Assembly: GCF_029227915.1 (NCBI RefSeq)
Contig: NC_079887.1
Coordinates: 17,483,650-17,547,649 of the forward strand
DNA length: 64,000 nt
Reading direction: 5' to 3'
DNA from: Hydractinia symbiolongicarpus
Lineage: Eukaryota; Cnidaria; Hydrozoa; Anthoathecata; Hydractiniidae
The notes beneath the pieces were generated by a model, which saw only the letters and a list, made by a program, of their open reading frames with translations, searched no databases and was not told the DNA's origin. Shown here in pieces: positions 62,901 to 64,000 of the stretch (the first letter of the stretch is position 1; each line of letters opens with the position of its first letter). A program made the translations under genes and the position numbers.

Positions 62901-64000
62901 TCTATAGAGTGTGGCAAGGTTAGACCAATGGTAACCTGCGCAGGCACGTGAAACCACGTAATTTACGTGTAAGGCTCTTTTTAGGCATCAAAATGCCACA
63001 TTACGGTCTTTAGAGGCCTGTGCGCGTAGTTCACTGTGTTTTAAAGACATGGCGCAATGGAAAACGGTTTGGGACGTCGTAGTCTATAGAGTGTGGCAAG
63101 GTTAGACCAATGGTAACCTGCGCAGGCACGTGAAACCACGTGATTTACGTGTAAGGCCTTTATTTGGCGTCAAGAAGCCATATTACGGCCTTTAGAGGCC
63201 TGTTAGCGTAGTTGATGGTGTCATAAAGCCATGGCGCAATGTAAAACGACTTGGGAAGTCGTAGTCCATTGACAGTAGAGGGATTAGACCAATGGTAAAC
63301 AGAACAGGCACGTGGAACCTGTGATTTACGTGTAAGGCCTTTATTTGTCGCCAAAAGGCCATATTACAGCGTTTAGAGGACTGTGACCGTAGTTGACTGT
63401 GTTTTAGAGTCATGACGCAATGGAAAACGATTTGGGACGTCGTAATCCATTGAAAGTTGAAGGAATAGACCAATGGTAAGCCTCGCAGGCACGTGGAACC
63501 ACGTGATTTACGTGTAAGGCTCTTTTTAGGCATCAAAATGCCATAATACGGCTTTTAGAGGCATGTGCGCGTAGTTCACTGCGTTTTAAAGACATGGCGC
63601 AATGGAAAACGATTTGGAACGTCGTAGTCTATAGAGAGTGGAAGGATTAGACCAATGGTAAACAGCGCAGCCACGTGGAACCTGTGACTTACGTTTAAAG
63701 CCTTTATTATGCATCGAAAGGCCATATTACAGCGTTTAGAGGCCTGTGCGCGTAGTTGACTGTGTTTTAAAGACATGGCGTAATGGAAAACGACTTGGTA
63801 CGTCGTAGTCTATTGATGGTGGAAGGATTAGACCAATGGTAACCAGAGCAGGCACGTGGAACCACGTGATTTACGTGTAAGGCTTTTATTAGGCATCAAA
63901 AGGCCATATTACAGTCTTTACAGGCCTGTACACGTAGTTGACTGTGTTTTAATGACATGACGCAATGGAAAACGATTTGGGAAGTCGTAGTCCATTGAGA
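56955..64000 (+). repeat. Large duplicated block, right copy (cut by window end)
   Basis: This is collinear with ~38,970-47,900. The left limit is the shared ACCACGTGATTTAAGTG string, before which the copies differ. Compared with the left copy it lacks the amplified 6-mer HOR and the monomers around 41.4, 41.9 and 46.5-46.9 kb. Near 57.6-57.9 kb one monomer is exchanged for another type. Similarity continues to the window edge, so the duplication probably extends beyond it. Confidence 0.83.
61390..64000 (+). repeat. Zone 6: zone 4 variants repeated up to the window edge
   Basis: From GACATGGCGTAATGG at ~61,410 the sequence repeats zone 4 from ~44,880 at offset 16,527, then at 16,165 from ~63,160. 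It includes the same hybrid monomers, for example GACTGCGTTTTAAAGACTTGGCGG at ~62,670 and ~46,143, so the hybrids predate the large duplication. The array continues past the last base. Confidence 0.85.

Larger units (their letters stand above)
1..64000 (+). repeat. Tandem satellite array, ~182-bp monomer, fills the window
   Basis: The landmark GTAGTTGAC (or a close variant) recurs every 181-182 bp from end to end, for example at 176, 357, 539 and 720. HOR lengths divided by monomer number agree: 1,091/6 = 181.8, 2,908/16 = 181.75, 2,720/15 = 181.3. All copies read in the same direction and I saw no inverted monomer. Counting from GTAGTTGAC, a typical unit contains GCGCAATGG (~28-35), an ACGACTT/AAGTCGT dyad (~39-55), CCAATGG (~82-88), CCTGCGCAGG (~92-101), a double CACGTG dyad (~102-117), AAGGCCTT (~128-135) and AGGCCT (~171-176). 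No unrelated sequence interrupts the array and neither edge is reached. A centromeric or pericentromeric location is inferred from size and organisation; the sequence itself does not prove it. I do not recognise the family. Confidence 0.98.

Noticed and set aside
63192-63536. Longest minus-strand open reading frame (114 codons) and the many 60-103-codon relatives across the window
   Set aside because: They are translations of the satellite monomer. The recurring peptide pattern reflects the 182-bp repeat, frames do not continue through successive units because 182 is not a multiple of three, ends shift with single substitutions, and there is no independent coding signal.
1-64000. CENP-B box
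   Set aside because: I looked for the TTCG....A..CGGG core on both strands. The nearest string, GGATTCGGCCAATGG, has TTCG but no correctly spaced CGGG. No convincing box was found.
1-64000. CRISPR array
   Set aside because: The whole ~182-bp unit is repeated without unique spacers between short direct repeats. This is satellite organisation.
1-64000. CCAATGG plus CACGTG in each unit as a gene promoter
   Set aside because: The motifs are part of the repeated unit, with no downstream gene or consistent TATA element. Such short motifs alone do not support promoter annotation.

Overview
The whole 64 kb window is one uninterrupted head-to-tail satellite DNA array. The basic unit is about 182 bp (181-182 in nearly every case), so roughly 352 monomers are present, all in the same orientation. 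I found no protein-coding gene, RNA gene, transposon, CRISPR array or unique-sequence island on either strand. Both window edges lie inside the array. A pure satellite block this size with nested higher-order repeats (HORs) indicates a eukaryotic nuclear chromosome, most likely centromeric or pericentromeric heterochromatin. I do not recognise the satellite family and cannot name the species. Monomers near 180 bp occur in both plant and animal centromeres. The hand-derived consensus is about 47% GC, is not depleted in CpG, and is G-rich on the + strand.

The array is a mosaic of zones. Zone 1 (1 to ~17.4 kb) has six copies of a multi-monomer module and a two-copy 15-mer HOR of 2,720 bp (~10.87-16.34 kb). 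Zone 2 (~17.4-31.0 kb) has a two-copy 16-mer HOR of 2,908 bp (~23.82-29.64 kb) followed by an internally deleted third copy. Zone 3 (~31.0-44.9 kb) uses different monomer variants, with 8-, 9- and 10-mer duplications and a nearly identical 6-mer HOR of 1,091 bp in about 2.55 copies (~41.44-44.22 kb). Zone 4 (~44.9-52.6 kb) mixes zone 2 and zone 3 variants and contains a collinear 20-monomer-offset duplication. Zone 5 (~52.6-61.4 kb) returns to zone 3 variants. Zone 6 (~61.4-64.0 kb) repeats the start of zone 4. On a larger scale, ~39.0-47.9 kb is repeated in the same order at ~57.0-64.0 kb, at an offset that steps from 17,983 down to 16,165 bp by whole-monomer gains and losses.

The monomer is rich in short dyads: a 7-3-7 inverted repeat, a 10-bp perfect palindrome, a double CACGTG inverted repeat and several AGGCC-based inverted repeats. 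Nearly all recombination joints keep the monomer phase. A few do not (8,706-9,052, ~18,309-18,469 and ~19,744-19,966), and these produce abnormal units of 86, 261, 161 and 223 bp with short backward jumps in sequence order. Open reading frames of 60-114 codons recur on the minus strand, but they are by-products of the repeat and not genes.
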